This document shows, one piece after another, positions 22,598-34,599 of a stretch of DNA of 64,000 bases (position 1 is the stretch's first letter; every line of letters begins with the position of its first letter). The notes below the pieces were generated by a model. That model saw only the letters and a program-made list of their open reading frames with translations, made no database searches and was not told the origin of the DNA. The position numbers and the translations under genes are program-made. Origin of the DNA: Achatina immaculata (lineage: Eukaryota > Mollusca > Gastropoda > Stylommatophora > Achatinidae); contig CM019709.1 in NCBI GenBank assembly GCA_009760885.1, positions 30,929,713 to 30,993,712 of the forward strand, in the 5' to 3' direction.

Positions 22598-24195
22598 CCT
22601 ATCTACCTGTCGTTTGTCTTTCTGCATGTATGTTTTCTGCTCTTTTTTTCCAGTTATATGTAAGCTTCCTTTTGTTTCCTGGTTTATTTTTTTTCTATTC
22701 TTTTCAAAATCATATTCAGCAGAAGTTTGCAATATTAAATTATATGTATATTTTTTCTACTATACAGCACTTTTATACGTAGGCTGTTACAGTCTCATGA
22801 TATAATGCATTAACATTTTAAGTTACACAGCTATTACTATTAACTATTGAAATATTATAACAAATAATGAAGAATCACATGGTTGTTTTTTGAGCGAATT
22901 TCCGATCCAACAGAAACATTTAAATAAAGATAACCAATATACAAGAATGCACACAAAATTAAGGAATATTAGAAAAATCAAATGGGTTCTACTTTTAATC
23001 TAATTCTACATAAAACTTCAAACAGAGAATATATTATTGCTTTTCTGGTCTTTGCAAATGGGCAAGTAATGCTTCGAAATGTTTCGTTTATTCTCTTACG
23101 ACACAAACAAACGACTGAATCAGTTGTGTATCAAACACTTACGGACTGTAAGATGTAGAGAAGGGAAAAATTTAACGCCAACGTAATAACTTTATTTAAC
23201 AACAGTGTTTCGCTAACTTTTATTTTTATTTTTACATAATGTCATGCATTAATTTCACAAGACCAGTTTCATTAAAAATATACGATAAGAAAATTCGACG
23301 GGCATTCGTTTAACAAAAGTGTACGAAATAAAAAAATGATTAAAAGTCTATTTTTTCTATTTCTTTCCGACCAACATAATAACTACCTATCTATCTGTTA
23401 ATTGCTCTGTCTGTTTGTCTGTTTCTCTGTCTGTCTCTCCATTACCGTAATTATATATCAATACATCCAACATCGATCTATCCATCTATCCATCAATTCA
23501 TCCATCCGCCATTCCGTTCTTCAATTCATCTTTCTGACCACTCTTATAATCAGCCATAAATCCATCCTTACAATCAACCATCCACCCATCCATTATGATC
23601 ATAACGTTTATGTAATGAACAATGTTGCCAAATACAGTTGTTACCTACAATACTAAAGTATTCTTCATAAAGAGGTATTAAAATAATACAATCGTTTTAA
23701 ACATTAAAAGAAGCATTAACTAAAGGAATACCAACAGAAAAATCAAATATGCCAAAGAAAATTCCTGAAAATGTTTTATAACTCTGTTACTAATATTTTC
23801 AGTATTGACGGAGATATATTAGTTTCGAAAATGATGTTAAAGTAAAAAGTAATCATACTGAATAATATGTATTTATTTTTTAACGCAGTATAAATCTTTT
23901 TATTTTGTATACTACATCTTTATATTTTGTAAACTATATCTTTATAGTTTGTAAAGTAAATACTTGCCAGCTGAGTTAATGTGTGAAATATGGCACAGAA
24001 AAAGGATAGCACAGATGTTAGGAAAATTATTTCAAATGTTTTTATAATATTATTTAACTTTGGAAATCGAAATGTTATGTTTAAATACAACCGTATTTCA
24101 GAAAATTTTTTTTGTCACAGTATTTTATTTTATAAATATCAGTAAACAAAGAGAATAAAATTCTCTTAATTATGTATTTATGCATATAAATGTAG
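22596..24195. repeat. Modules h, a' and c (copy 6) with unassigned AT-rich DNA (unit 2)
   Basis: Counterpart of 15,286-16,900: module h from about 22,596, a' near 23,035-23,210, degenerate CTGT/CATC tracts near 23,385-23,600, module c copy 6 at about 23,665-23,990. No gene seen. Confidence 0.6.
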
Positions 24196-24202
24196 CTGTA
24201 TT

Positions 24203-25320
24203 TATACGAGGAACGTTGAGAAAGTAATGCACCACATTGTTTGTTTCAGCTAATAATGAAGATGGAAGCATGAAATTTTGCACACTTTAAATATCGCATG
24301 TGTCGATTGTGTCAAATAAATTGCACCGGAACCGGCCAAAGATTATGGCTGTCTTAACCGTTGACATGGACGTGTTAGGAACATGCGGTATAAGCTGCGA
24401 ATTGTTACAGAATTTCTCGTTGCAGAGAAGCAAACTGTTGTGAACACTTACAAGCGTCTATGTGATGTGTATGGAAGTTTTGGCAATAAGCAGGATTACA
24501 GTCAGCAGATGGGTTCAAAGAATCAATAAGTGGAGATAAGGAGTTGCATGATCGGCCGCCCTGTGGACGTCCTGCCACAGCCACCAGGGCAGAAATGTTG
24601 AAATGCGCTGAGGTCATTATTCTTACTGATAGGCGTATCACTACTCAACAATTGGCCTTAAACCTGTCAGTCGGCAATGCTAGTGCAAATTCAGTTATAA
24701 AATAACTATGATTTTCTAATGTTTGTGCAAGATGGGTTCCTCAAAGTCTCACAAACGACCATCGATTGCACAGGAAACACTTTCTTCTGAATTGTTGGAG
24801 TATTTCAATGCAGAGGGAGAGATCTTTTTGGCTAAGATCGTAACAAGTGACGAAACCTGGGCACATCATTTTGAATCTGAGACAAAAAGACAGTCAATGG
24901 AGTGGCATCATCCGCAATCACCACGAATAAAGAAATTCAAGACAACTCCTTCAGCTGGAAAGGTCATGATCACTCTTTTAGGACAATGAAGGTATGACTC
25001 TTGTGGATTTATGCCAAGAGGAGAGACAATCAATTCGCAAGCTTACATTAAGACATAAAAATTTAGACCACGTTTTCGCAGAGTTCGACCGCATAAGATC
25101 CAGCTGACCTGCTTCTCCTTCACGACAATGCTCCGCCCTCGCACAAATCTAACAACACGGGAAGTAAACCATCCACCCTATAGTCAAAATTTGGCATCCT
25201 CTGATTTCCATCTATTTGGTCAACTTAAAGATCCTCTCCGAGGGGTAAGATTTGAAGATGACGAAGGAGTGATTCGTACAGTTAAGAAATGGCTAAATAT
25301 TCAAGACAAAATCTGGTACG
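24203..25320 (+). mobile_element. mariner DNA transposon, copy 2, longer
   Basis: Same 5' end and lesions as copy 1 but retains the third catalytic region: SSDFHLFGQLKDPLRG. All three acidic landmarks of a DD34D transposase can be placed (TSDETW, HDNA, SSDFHLF). The longest intact stretch (24,723-24,989) reads SDETWAHHFESETKRQSMEW and KKFKTTPSAGKVM. Frameshifts near 24,890-25,140 and an early stop make it inactive. The 3' end appears cut by LINE-G near 25,320, so no right terminal repeat was found. Confidence 0.88.
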
Positions 25321-25329
25321 GGCTAGGAA

Positions 25330-26250
25330 TACATTGATATCATGAGTTTGGCTTGCCTCGGATGGTATATTGAGTAACTTGTCGAAGTAATGACTCCGTT
25401 GCTGCTTTAGTCTCTCATGTTCGCATATTGGATCGCCATTATCGTCGGTCGCAGTCTCAGCTGGATCGAAGTGATCCATTCTATTTCTCATTGCGCTGAT
25501 CTTTTTATAAAAATATTTTCGTAGATTCTTTGAGATTGTGTTTAAAACCTCACTGTATTCCTGCCGTGATTTTACCTTTGCTGCTTTTATTACTCGCTTA
25601 GAGTGTTTTCTTACTATTCGATATTCAATGTAGTCTAAATCCTCTTTACTTCTTATCCATTCGTTCTGTTTATGTTTCTCTTCTTTTACAGCCTCTTTCG
25701 CCTCATCATTCCACCATGTTATTATTTTCATTTCTCTACCTTCTTTTTTCATAGTACCACATGTTTCATTTCCTCCTTGCATAAAGCTGGTTTCAAACAA
25801 GGCCCGTTTCTTTTCATTGATTTTATTTCTGTTGGTAAGTTCATGAAGAGGTCTACGCTTTTCTTCTCAGATTCTTCTTTCACATTCTCTTCCTTGAACT
25901 TGCTTCCAAATACTCATGACATTTAATATGTCCAAAATAATTTTAGTTTAATCTTCCTTACTAGATAGAGTTATTCAATATAAAGTTCTTGCCGTATGTA
26001 AATATTTGATCTTGTGTCGTGTCCATGACATTTGAAGGAGTTTTTAGTAGCATTTCAATTCAAAGCATTTATGTGTTTCTAAGCTGTTTGTTAAGTGTCC
26101 AGGTCTCACAGGGATATGTTGCAATGGGAAATTCGCATGATCTTCTTTTAGTTCCATCTTTTTGTCCACACAGCATCTTTAGATGTTTTATTTTTAGAGA
26201 GACATCCTTCTTTCAATTTCCATTATTGTAATTAATAACTACATAACTTA
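25330..26250 (-). mobile_element. LINE-G linker joined to LINE-B C-terminal part
   Basis: Minus strand 25,800-25,330 is an open LINE-G endonuclease-RT linker (WWNDEAKEAVKEEKHKQNEW, RKHSKRVIKAAKVKSRQEYS). LINE-G meets LINE-B at about 25,904 through ttccaaatactcatgac, the same target site as in the other nested copies. LINE-B continues degenerate to about 26,245. Confidence 0.8.
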
Positions 26251-26261
26251 AACAATGTTCA

Positions 26262-26560
26262 TATCTCTCTCTCTGAACCTTAAGTGCCCAGGGCACATGG
26301 GGCTTCCGCAAGGGTTTTCCACAAATGCCTGTTCTTCGCCTTTTTTTCTGCTCTTGCCCAGGTGAGCCCTCTATTGCTCAACATCCTTTCTGTTGTTCTT
26401 CTCCATGTCTCTTTTGGTCTACCCTTACTTCTGCTCCCCTGTGGTGTCCATCTTAGTGCTATTTTTGGTAGTGAGTTGTCAGTCATTCGGAGCACATGTC
26501 CCAACCATTGCCAGCGTCTTTCCTCAAATATTGTTGTCAGTGGTTTCTATATGTTTCTAT
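26262..26560 (-). mobile_element. LINE-D 3' end fragment
   Basis: Minus strand reads LRWTPQGSRSKGRPKETWRR and RGLTWARAEKKAKNRHLW..APCALGT, the C-terminal end seen in LINE-D at 35,280-35,480. It ends in a short CTCTCT tail on the plus strand at 26,261-26,274. Confidence 0.8.
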
Positions 26561-26564
26561 AAAT

Positions 26565-27305
26565 TTGAAGGTCTATCTATTTATCCATCTATCTGAATGT
26601 ATATATGATTACTCTTCTGTTCTTTGCAAATCTGCAAGGAATTCTACGAAATGTTTCATTTATTCTCTTACGACACAAACAAGCGACTGAATAAGTTTTG
26701 TAACAAACACTTACGAGCTGTAAGATGTACAGAAGAAAAAAGTTAACGCCAGTGTATTAACTGTATTTAACAACAGTGGTTAGCTAATTTCTCGATTTAT
26801 GAACTTGTAGAGAACACTTTCACACTGCCATTAATTTCATAAAATCAATTTGATTAAAAAATTTTCATGTTACATGCTTTGTCTCTGCCGTATGGCAGCA
26901 GATTTACTCCCTATCGTCATTTCCATCATCTTCGTCTTCCTCATCAATAAATTTGATGTCCATTCAATTTGAACCTACTCTTTGGTTGTTACTAACGTCT
27001 TGTATTGTTGTCAAGTAGAAAGCCTGTAAGGGGAAGTCTAGTTGTACTGTTGTTATCTAGTGGGAAGAAGGAGATTGCCTGGGTGTAAATGTTCTCTGAG
27101 TATATTGAAGAACACAAATTGAAGACTCTTAGATCAATCTGCTAAACTCGTTCCTGAAAGAGTTAACCAACTACTAATTGGTAGTTCCTCTAGAACCTTT
27201 GAGACAACACTAGCTTCTAGCTGTACTCTAGCTGTAGAGCAATGATCCTTCTTCTTCACATATAAAGATATGTTTTTCCTCTTCAGTTAAGCAAGAAGAA
27301 TGCTC
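26565..27305. repeat. Composite block 5: short TATC tract, modules a' and a
   Basis: The most complete a'-a junction in the window. It lets the Penelope-like insertion at 3,277-5,057 be recognised, since there the same sequence is split. Confidence 0.75.
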
Positions 27306-27460
27306 TTATAGACCAAGGAAAAGAGAGCTGCAAGACATCGTTGATAATCTGCACATGGAACCATTAGCAGCAGGACGTCTTGCTTACAACTGAGAGGTCT
27401 ACAGAAGAACTTTTAGGGAGGCAAAGTTCCGCAAGGACATGTAATTGACTGATTGATTGA
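27306..27460 (+). mobile_element. LINE-B 3' terminal fragment (composite block 5)
   Basis: Degenerate LINE-B end (DIVDNLHMEPLAAG) with a gattgattgatc tail. Confidence 0.7.
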
Positions 27461-27474
27461 TCTATATAACTGTA

Positions 27475-27780
27475 AAAAAATTACGTGCGGAATTTTTATT
27501 ATAATACAGCCACTCTACTTAAACACTGAACTGAACATTTACTAGAAGACTAGCAACAGTAGAAACAAATATGCTAATGAGCAATTAATCCAATCTTGAT
27601 ATATGTCAGCTACTAATATGTACATTAATGACGGAGGTACTGTATTTCTTAAATGTGTGGTACAAAAAAAGAAGAACAATACTGAAAGTTAGGAATATAA
27701 TTTTTAACACATATGAACTACATCATTTTGATTTATAATTAAAATACTTACCAGCTGTAATATTCAATATGGATTGAAAC
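27475..27780. repeat. Module c copy 7
   Basis: All landmarks present; aataaaatacttaccag near its end. Confidence 0.7.
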
Positions 27781-27784
27781 AAAA

Positions 27785-28022
27785 GATAGCAGTGAAGTAA
27801 GTGAAATTGCTTCAAATTTCTGCTAAAACATTTCACTTTGAAAGAATAAACATAAATAAAATAAAAAAGGTAATTCAGTAAATATTGAACGGAAAAACTA
27901 ATTATGTTAGTACGTAAGAATCGTGAAGAGCAGAACCACTATTTCAATGTGAAAAAAACTAATTTGATTACGACTGACAAAAGAAGTAAGGCAGCTGAAA
28001 TATATATCAGTGAGGAAAAATT
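27785..28022 (+). mobile_element. LINE-B C-terminal segment start (composite block 5), truncated
   Basis: Reads VRKNREEQNHYFNVKKTNL and AAEIYISEEK, then stops at 28,022 where an inverted LINE-G begins. Confidence 0.7.
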
Positions 28023-28093
28023 CATATAATGGGATATGCAATGCAGCTGCAAATTCCTCTCTCCATCTCCTGCGTGGGCGGACTCTTCCTCTG

Positions 28094-28402
28094 TTACATA
28101 CACATCATCATACTGTCTGGTGGTAACCGTGTAACATGGCCAAACCATCTGACTTGATGTTTCCGTATGTAGCGTAATACTTGTGTTTCTCCAACCTTTG
28201 CCCCGATGGTGTCATTTCTTATTTGGTCTCTTCTTGTCACATTTAGTATTTTCCTTGAACATGTCATTTCTGTCCTAATGATTTTTCTTTTGTTCTTGGC
28301 TTTTAGCGTCCATTTTTTACATTGATAGTATAGAGTTGGGAGGAAAATTGTGTTGCACAGTGTTTCAGTTGTGGTGTATTTGTTTTTCAGTAATGGAGTC
28401 AT
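28094..28402 (-). pseudogene. LINE-G C-terminal domain
   Basis: Carries TLYYQCKKWTLKAKNKRKI and RKHQVRWFGHVTRLPPDS, the usual post-thumb end of RTE-like proteins. Its sequence up to NDTIGAK is what is fused to a LINE-B end in the composite blocks. Confidence 0.7.
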
Positions 28403-28838
28403 TTGTCCAATGACCTGATTTACACTATTGCATCTGTTATCAATCTCACAGTCAGTTGTCCCTGAGGATGATATTATGCTACCTAGGTATTAGAAACGTT
28501 TCACTTGTTTCAAGGGCTGGTAGTCTAGGAAGATCTTTGTCTGGATTTCTTCTCTCGCTGTGGTCATGACTTCTGGTTTTTTTTTCAGCACTGATCTTCA
28601 TGTTGTGGCTTTGACATGCCATGGCTAAATTATCCGTGTTCTGCTGTAGATCTTTTTCTGATGTGGCTATAAGTGCTTGATTGTCAGCAAAAAGAATTTC
28701 ATTGATGGTCCTCTTATTGAGTATGTCTTCTGGAATGTGTTTTGGGTTTATTGACATTATTTCTTGCTTTGAGCTGTTGGGCAACTTTGTCGTGAAATTT
28801 TTACTCTGTGTGTTAGCTTCTTTACAGATGTTGTCAAT

Positions 28839-29348
28839 TTATGTTTTGAACAGTAGGGGAGATAGTTGCCCGACTCCAGATAATATGACGAATGGTTCAG
28901 AGTGTCCTGCATTTGTTCTAACTGTACACTGACTGTTTTCGTATAGGTTTTTGCATAGGTTGATCAGTTGTGTACTAACTTCATAATGCTGTACGATTTC
29001 CCACAGTCTATATCTATCTACTCTATCAAATGCGTTTCTGTGATCTACGAAAGCTACGTGCAGTTTCTGATTGTGTTCATCTGATTTTTCTATTAGTTGT
29101 CTGAGGGAAAAGATGGCATCTGTACAAATGTTATTTCTTCTAAATCCCATCTGCGTTTTATTTAACTGTGTTTCAATCACTGGACACAGTCTGTTCTCTA
29201 TGATCTTGCAGAACAGTTTTCCAGTATGGCTTAGCAGTGAGTTATCTCTATATTGGTTGCAGTCTCTTTTACTGCCTTTCTTCTTCCATATTGGAATAAT
29301 TACAGCGTTTCTCCAGTCATGTGGTGTTTCTTGTTTTTCCCATATCAA
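28839..29348 (-). pseudogene. LINE-G reverse transcriptase core
   Basis: Blocks in order: [41 protein letters not shown] with the first catalytic Asp, and VGQLSPLLF (normally G-R-QG-LSP). The YxDD-equivalent lies in the next segment (28,700 region) as FADN, so the second Asp of the pair is lost. Frameshifts separate it from flanking segments. Copying of RNA by target-primed reverse transcription is the family role; this copy is inactive. Confidence 0.8.
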
Positions 29349-30000
29349 GTTTTAGAGTCTGTGAAGCCAAGCTATTCCAATCTTTAGCACATTTGATTAT
29401 TCCATCACACCCAGGGGCTTTGTTCACTGGGGCATTTCTGATGTCTTCTCTGACTTCAGCTTGTCTGGTTCCAGTTCTATTATGTCTTGCCTTGGATGGT
29501 ATAGTGAGTATCCTGACTCCATCGTTGTACCACCCTATCATGTTCGCATATTGGACCGCCATTATCATCGTTCACAATCTCAGTTGGGTCGAAGTGCTCT
29601 CGTCTCTTTCTCATTGCGCTGATCTTTTTATAAAAGATTGTCTTAGTTTCTTTATGACTGTTGTTTAAGACGTGATTTTATCTTTGCTTCTTTTATTACC
29701 CGCTTAGAGTGTCTTCTTACAGGTATTTATTCAATGTAGTCTAGATCCTCTTTACTTCTCATGCATTCTTTATATTTATGTTTCTTTTCTTTTACAGCAT
29801 CTTTCACCTCATCATTCTACCATGTTATTATTTTCATTTCTCTACCTCCTTTCTTCATAGTACCACATGTTTCATTTGCTGCTTGCAAAAAGCTAATTTT
29901 AAACAATTGATTTTATTTCTGTTGGTTAGTTTATGAACAGTTCTCTTTTCTTCTAATATTCTTCTTTCACCTTCTATTCATAGATCTTGCTTGCAAATAC

Positions 30001-30430
30001 ACATGACACTTAATATGTCCAAAATAATCTATGCTTAATTTCTTTACTAGCCAGACTTCTTCAATATTAATTTCTTACAGTAAGGACATATTTGATCTTG
30101 TGTTGTGTCCTTGATATTTGAAGGAGTTTTAGTAGCATTTCCATTCAAAGGCATTAATGTGTTTCTCAGCTGTTTTGTTAAATGTCCAGGTCTCATGGCC
30201 ATATATTGCGATGAGAAAGATGCATGTCCATACAAATCTTTTTTTTTATTTTTGTAGTTCCATCTTTTCTTCTCCAAAGCATATTTCGTTGTTTTATTTA
30301 TGAAGAGCGATAGACGTCTTTCTTTCAGTTTCCTCGTTGTAACTTCATTATTATTTAGTATTGATCCAAGATATTAAGAACTTTCTACCTCTTTCAATTT
30401 TTCTGCAATGATGTATACTTTAGCTAACTT
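30001..30430 (-). mobile_element. LINE-B C-terminal part
   Basis: Minus strand reads MRPGHLTKQLRNTLMPLNG and PSNIKDTTQDQICPYCKKL, a degenerate LINE-B post-RT region. Ends where a SINE begins. Confidence 0.7.
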
Positions 30431-30655
30431 ATTTGTGGCGGCCTTGTTAGCCTACTTGATAGACGCTTGGCTTACTAATCTGGTGGTACCGGGTTCAGTC
30501 CCAGCAGTAGGATTTTTTTCTGCTCCACACCAAAAAGGCCCCGGGGTTCAGCCAGCTTCTAAAAATGGGTACCAGAGAAATCTGGGAAGGTAAAGCGGCC
30601 AGGAATGATACTGACCACATCACAATTTCATGTCATGGAAAATACGGCCATAACA
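30431..30655 (+). mobile_element. tRNA-derived SINE copy 1
   Basis: tRNA-like head with an A-box-like stretch near 30,448-30,465 and a good B box, ggttcagtccc, at 30,492-30,502. It is followed by a body containing aaaatgggtacc and gatactgaccacatcac. The same body motifs follow a different tRNA-like head at 41,588. No clear target-site duplication. Not a functional tRNA gene: no full cloverleaf, and a body follows. Confidence 0.75.
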
Positions 30656-30860
30656 TCGTATTCAGCAGTTTTGTTAAGTGTCCAGGTCTCACAGGCATAT
30701 GTTGCGATTGGAAGAATGTATGCCCTTAAAAATCATATTTATTTAGTTCTGTCTGTTCTTCTCCACATATTCTTTAGTTGTTTTACTTTCTGAAGAGCGA
30801 CAGATGTCCTCTTACTTTTAATTTTAAATACTTTTAAAAAATCTATTTGTTGTGTATGTT
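30656..30860 (-). mobile_element. LINE-B fragment
   Basis: Minus-strand homology to the LINE-B region encoding CETWTLNKTAEKH-type sequence (plus: gttaagtgtccaggtctcacag). Not contiguous with the LINE-B on the other side of the SINE. Confidence 0.65.
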
Positions 30861-30865
30861 GTCAC

Positions 30866-31170
<305 letters not shown>

Positions 31171-31221
31171 ATCTCAATGTTAAATTTGTTAACTCTGTTA
31201 TAAGGCAGTAGTTATCAATAT

Positions 31222-31605
31222 AAGTAAAATAATTTTGTGCAGACATTTTAAATATAATGCATCGGTTGTAATTAAACACTGAAAGAAGCATTAATTAGAA
31301 GACTAGCAACAGTATAAACAAATATGGTAAAAAGATTTAATGTAAACTTGGTATATATCTGCTACTATCATTTACAGTATTGGCTGAGGTACACTATTTC
31401 TGAAATGAATGCTAAAATGAGAGTAGCTAGACTGAAAGTCGGTACTATAATTCTTAACATAAATGAACTACATAATTATATGTTGTAAATGAACAACTTA
31501 CGAACTGTATTAATATTTTAAAACATGGATACGAAGAAAGACAGTATGAAAGTAAGTGAAATTGCTTCATGTGTTCTTATGACAACATTTCTCTTTGACA
31601 TTATG
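31222..31605. repeat. Module c copy 8 (diverged)
   Basis: Landmarks aatataatgcatcgg, attagaagactagcaacag and gaactacataatta; located just downstream of the TATC/CATC array. Confidence 0.65.
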
Positions 31606-31998
31606 TACCCGTGCAAGGTTGTCTTCTCCAAATGATTGTGACGTTTAATATGTCGAAAATATACTCGGTTCAATCTTCTCTACTAATAGTCCTCTTCAAT
31701 ATTAAGTTCTTGAAGTATGAATATATTTTACCCTTTGTCCGCCCATGATATTTGATGGACTTTTGTATAGCATTTACATTGAAAGGCATCTATTAGTTTC
31801 TCAGCTCTTTTTTAAGTGTACAGGTCTCATGTACAAATGTTGCGATGAGAAAGATGCACGTCCAAAAAATTCTTCTTTTTGTATTTTATTATTATTTTGT
31901 TTTCCTGTCCACATCCTCTTAAGTTGTTTTATTTTCAGAAGAGCGATAAATGTTCTTCTTCTTATTTCCTTTATTGTATCTCCATTATTACTTAGTCT
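31606..31998 (-). mobile_element. LINE-B fragment, post-RT region
   Basis: Minus strand reads RLSNNGDTIKEIRRRTFIAL, LKIKQLKRMWTG, FGRASFSSQHL. It abuts the 3' end of a second LINE-B at about 31,998, so one frame reads across two elements. Confidence 0.75.
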
Positions 31999-33478
31999 GT
32001 CAGACATTTGCATTCCCTTGCGGAACTGTGCCTTCCTGACAGCTCTCTTGTAGGCCTCTCGTTTGTAAGCAAGATGCCCTACTCTTGATTCATTCATTTG
32101 CAGATTAAAAACGAGGTCTTGCAGCCATCTTCGCCTTGGTCTTACTCTTTTTCTTTTTCTCATTATGTACCCTTTCAAGAGTTGTCTTCTCTCGATTATC
32201 ATGACGTTTAATGTGTGTCAAATATATTTAAGTTGTCTCTGTTTAATCCTCTTTACTAGCCAGCCTTCTTCAATGTTATGTTTTTATAGTATGGATATAT
32301 TTGTTCTTTTTTTTGTGTGTGTCCATGATATTTGAAGAAATCTTCTGTAGTACTTACATTCAAAGGCACTTTCAAGTTACTCTTTTTTTTGGCACTGGTA
32401 TAAATACAATTCTTTTCCATGTCTGTAGTATATCAAGACATCTCTGGCTGGTAGCCAATTCTTCTGGTGTCATTCCTCCTGTACACCCATCAGGATTTCG
32501 AAAAGGTCTTCACTTCCATATCGTATTGTTCTGGTATTTATGTAAAATCAATACGGAGTGATCTTGTTCCGATAACTGTCTTTTTTATCTTTATCTGCAT
32601 GTCTGTTATTATTAACTAATGGTCCGTGTCACAATCGGCACCTGGTAAAGTTTTTTCTGATGTTAAACTTGATTTCTACCTTCTTTTCACTGAAATTTTC
32701 GTACCTGATATATCGTTGTTTGCAGTGTGTTATAAAGGTTTTATACTTCCTCTTCTTCTGCTGTTGATATAGTTACATATATCTGGATAATTATTACATT
32801 TCTAAGAGTGCCCATAAGTCTGATAGTGAGGATTCTATCACTTACTGGAGCGTAACCTCGTACTTTTTTATGTTAATTTGTCCAAGTAAAAAGCCACTCC
32901 ATTCTTTCCTCCAAATTCTCCACCAGAGTATATAAAGATATCATCATTCTCGCTCTTGAAGTGTCCTGATCCTTTCCATCGATGTTCACAAATTCCCAAA
33001 ATGTGTATCCCCGTTCTTTTCATCTCATCACTTATTATTTGATACTTCCCCTCATACATACTTCTTACATTGCATATTCCTACTCTTATTTTTCTCTTTT
33101 TTTTTTTTGCTGCAGGGATTTTCCTTAGTAACACCGTCACGATTTTGTCAATCATCACAATTACTAGTACTGACCTCTGTTTCACATTCTTCCCTAGTTT
33201 TAAAATTAGATCTATCTGGCCTGGGGGACTCGACACCAGATCTTCTTCCTGTCTGACCTTCCATGTTGCTGTTTGGGTTTCTTGGTATATTTCCATAAGA
33301 TAGTTTACCATTACTTTCCTTCCGAACAGTGACTGTATTAGTCAGTGATCGTAACCATTGTCCCTACATTGAGATCATCTGCCAACCATCATAGAATGGT
33401 GACCCGTAGACTGACGGAGGTAAGGAGGCGTCTTACTTCTCTTTTGATAAGGGATACTCCTACCCCGCTAACCATATG
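31999..33478 (-). mobile_element. LINE-B with 5' UTR and endonuclease start, internally deleted
   Basis: Minus strand: a 5' leader (about 33,478-33,315), endonuclease N-terminus (33,311-32,868), degenerate middle, then near 32,395 a jump from the RT start (reading LYQCQKK, cf. IPVPKK) straight to the C-terminal region, and a normal LINE-B 3' end at 32,200-31,999. It is the only copy in the window with the endonuclease and probable 5' promoter region. Confidence 0.8.
32868..33311 (-). pseudogene. LINE-B endonuclease, N-terminal part
   Basis: Contains KIRVGICNVRSMYEGK (catalytic Asn block), then ILGICEHRWKGSGHF (catalytic Glu block), then GGKNGVAFYL. This is the start of an apurinic-type endonuclease as found in RTE-like LINEs. 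The frame ends at 32,868; downstream GDFN and SDH blocks are not readable. Confidence 0.8.
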
Positions 33479-33847
33479 TCCATACTAGAGTTCAATAAAA
33501 CACTAAAGGAAACAGCAAAAAACAAGTGTTGGGATTTCGGACACGGAGAAAAGAGGAATGGATTAACAAGAACACATGGGAAAAGAGAGAGTAAAGAAAG
33601 GAAATCAAGACAAAATTACTGAGCACCAAATCACAAAGGTTAAAAGAACAAGTTTTAAGTAATTATGCACAAAAAAACAAAGAAGTCAAGGAATCATGCT
33701 GTCAAGATAAACGTCAATACTATGACAACTTAGCATAAGCAGCAGAGAAAGCAGCATATGCAAATGACTTGAAAACCATATGCAAAATCACAAAGCAGAT
33801 GACAGGTAACTTCAGCACAAGATGTGAGAGTGCAGTAAGGACACATA

Positions 33848-34165
33848 ATGGACAACTGTTCAGTGGAGAAAGAGAAAAAAATGGAAAGATGGAGGGAACA
33901 CTTTAACACCCTGTTAAACAGAACACAAGCGGCACAAACAATAGACATACCTGAAGCAAAAACGGAACTAAACATCAATACAGGACCAATAACAATAAGT
34001 GAAGTAAAGGATGCAATAAAGAAGCTAAAATTAGACAGGGCACCAGGTGAAGATGACGAGATTCCGGAGATGTTGGATGACAGCAGAAGGAACAGAAACA
34101 CCAAAACAACTCTGCCGGATACTACAACAAATTTGGGATCTAGAAAAAAACTCCAGAGGAGTTGA
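33848..34165 (+). pseudogene. LINE-D linker and RT N-terminus
   Basis: EKKMERWREHFNTLLNRTQ and SEVKDAIKKLKLDRAPGEDD (the K-L-K-x-x-RAPG-D block that precedes RT in RTE-like proteins). A frameshift near 34,075 ends it. Confidence 0.7.
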
Positions 34166-34563
34166 AAACTGGTCTTATAGTAAAACTGCCAAAGAAGGGT
34201 GACTTCAGAGATTGGGGGAACTGGAGAGGCATTACCTTCCTGCCACTCACCAGTAAAGTATTTTCCAGAATAAAAATCAACAGAATTGTACCAACACTTG
34301 AGGGAAAACTTCGGAAAGAGCAGGCAGGATTTAGAAAAGGAAGATCATGCATGTATCACATATTTGTACTTATACAAATATTAGAGCAAGCAAATGAGTG
34401 CCATAGCACAACATATGCACTGTTTATAGATTTTGAGAAAGCTTTTGACAGTGTCAGTAGATATGCACGGTGGAAAATTCTAGGATGGCATGGCCTCTCT
34501 CATAAGATAGTGAATGTAATCAAAGCCCTACATGAGGGTTTTCATCGCAAAGTGATCTGTTGA
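34162..34563 (+). pseudogene. LINE-D reverse transcriptase core
   Basis: LPKKGDFRDWGNWRGITFLP, EEQAGFRKGRS-type block (KEQAGFRKGRSC), and FIDFEKAFDSVSR with the first catalytic Asp. The next segment (34,600-34,875) has VKQGCVLSPTLF, but at the YxDD place it reads LEDLDICLLSS: the FADD box is deleted. Confidence 0.8.
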
Positions 34564-34599
34564 GAACATAACTCCAGTAGCTTTAGGGTACAAACAGTA

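Larger units (their letters stand above)
18121..25163. repeat. Tandem duplication of about 7.05 kb, unit 2
   Basis: Collinear with 10,803-17,861. Differs mainly in microsatellite lengths and scattered substitutions. Beyond 25,163 it continues into mariner 3' sequence that unit 1 lacks. Confidence 0.85.
28023..30000 (-). mobile_element. LINE-G, fullest copy, RTE-like non-LTR retrotransposon
   Basis: Minus strand from about 29,890: linker (REMKIITWWNDEVKDAVKEK), gap with stops, RT core (29,348-28,839), thumb with an ADN block (28,784-28,479), and C-terminal VRWFGHVTRLPPDS at 28,110. The endonuclease is missing. The C-terminus continues to about 28,025 past MMMCM. RTE-like assignment is from motif style. 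It joins LINE-B at about 30,000 through the same tccaaata-type string as in other blocks. Confidence 0.8.

Noticed and set aside
30431..30510. tRNA gene
   Set aside because: B box present but no full cloverleaf was seen, and a SINE body follows; the same holds at 41,588.
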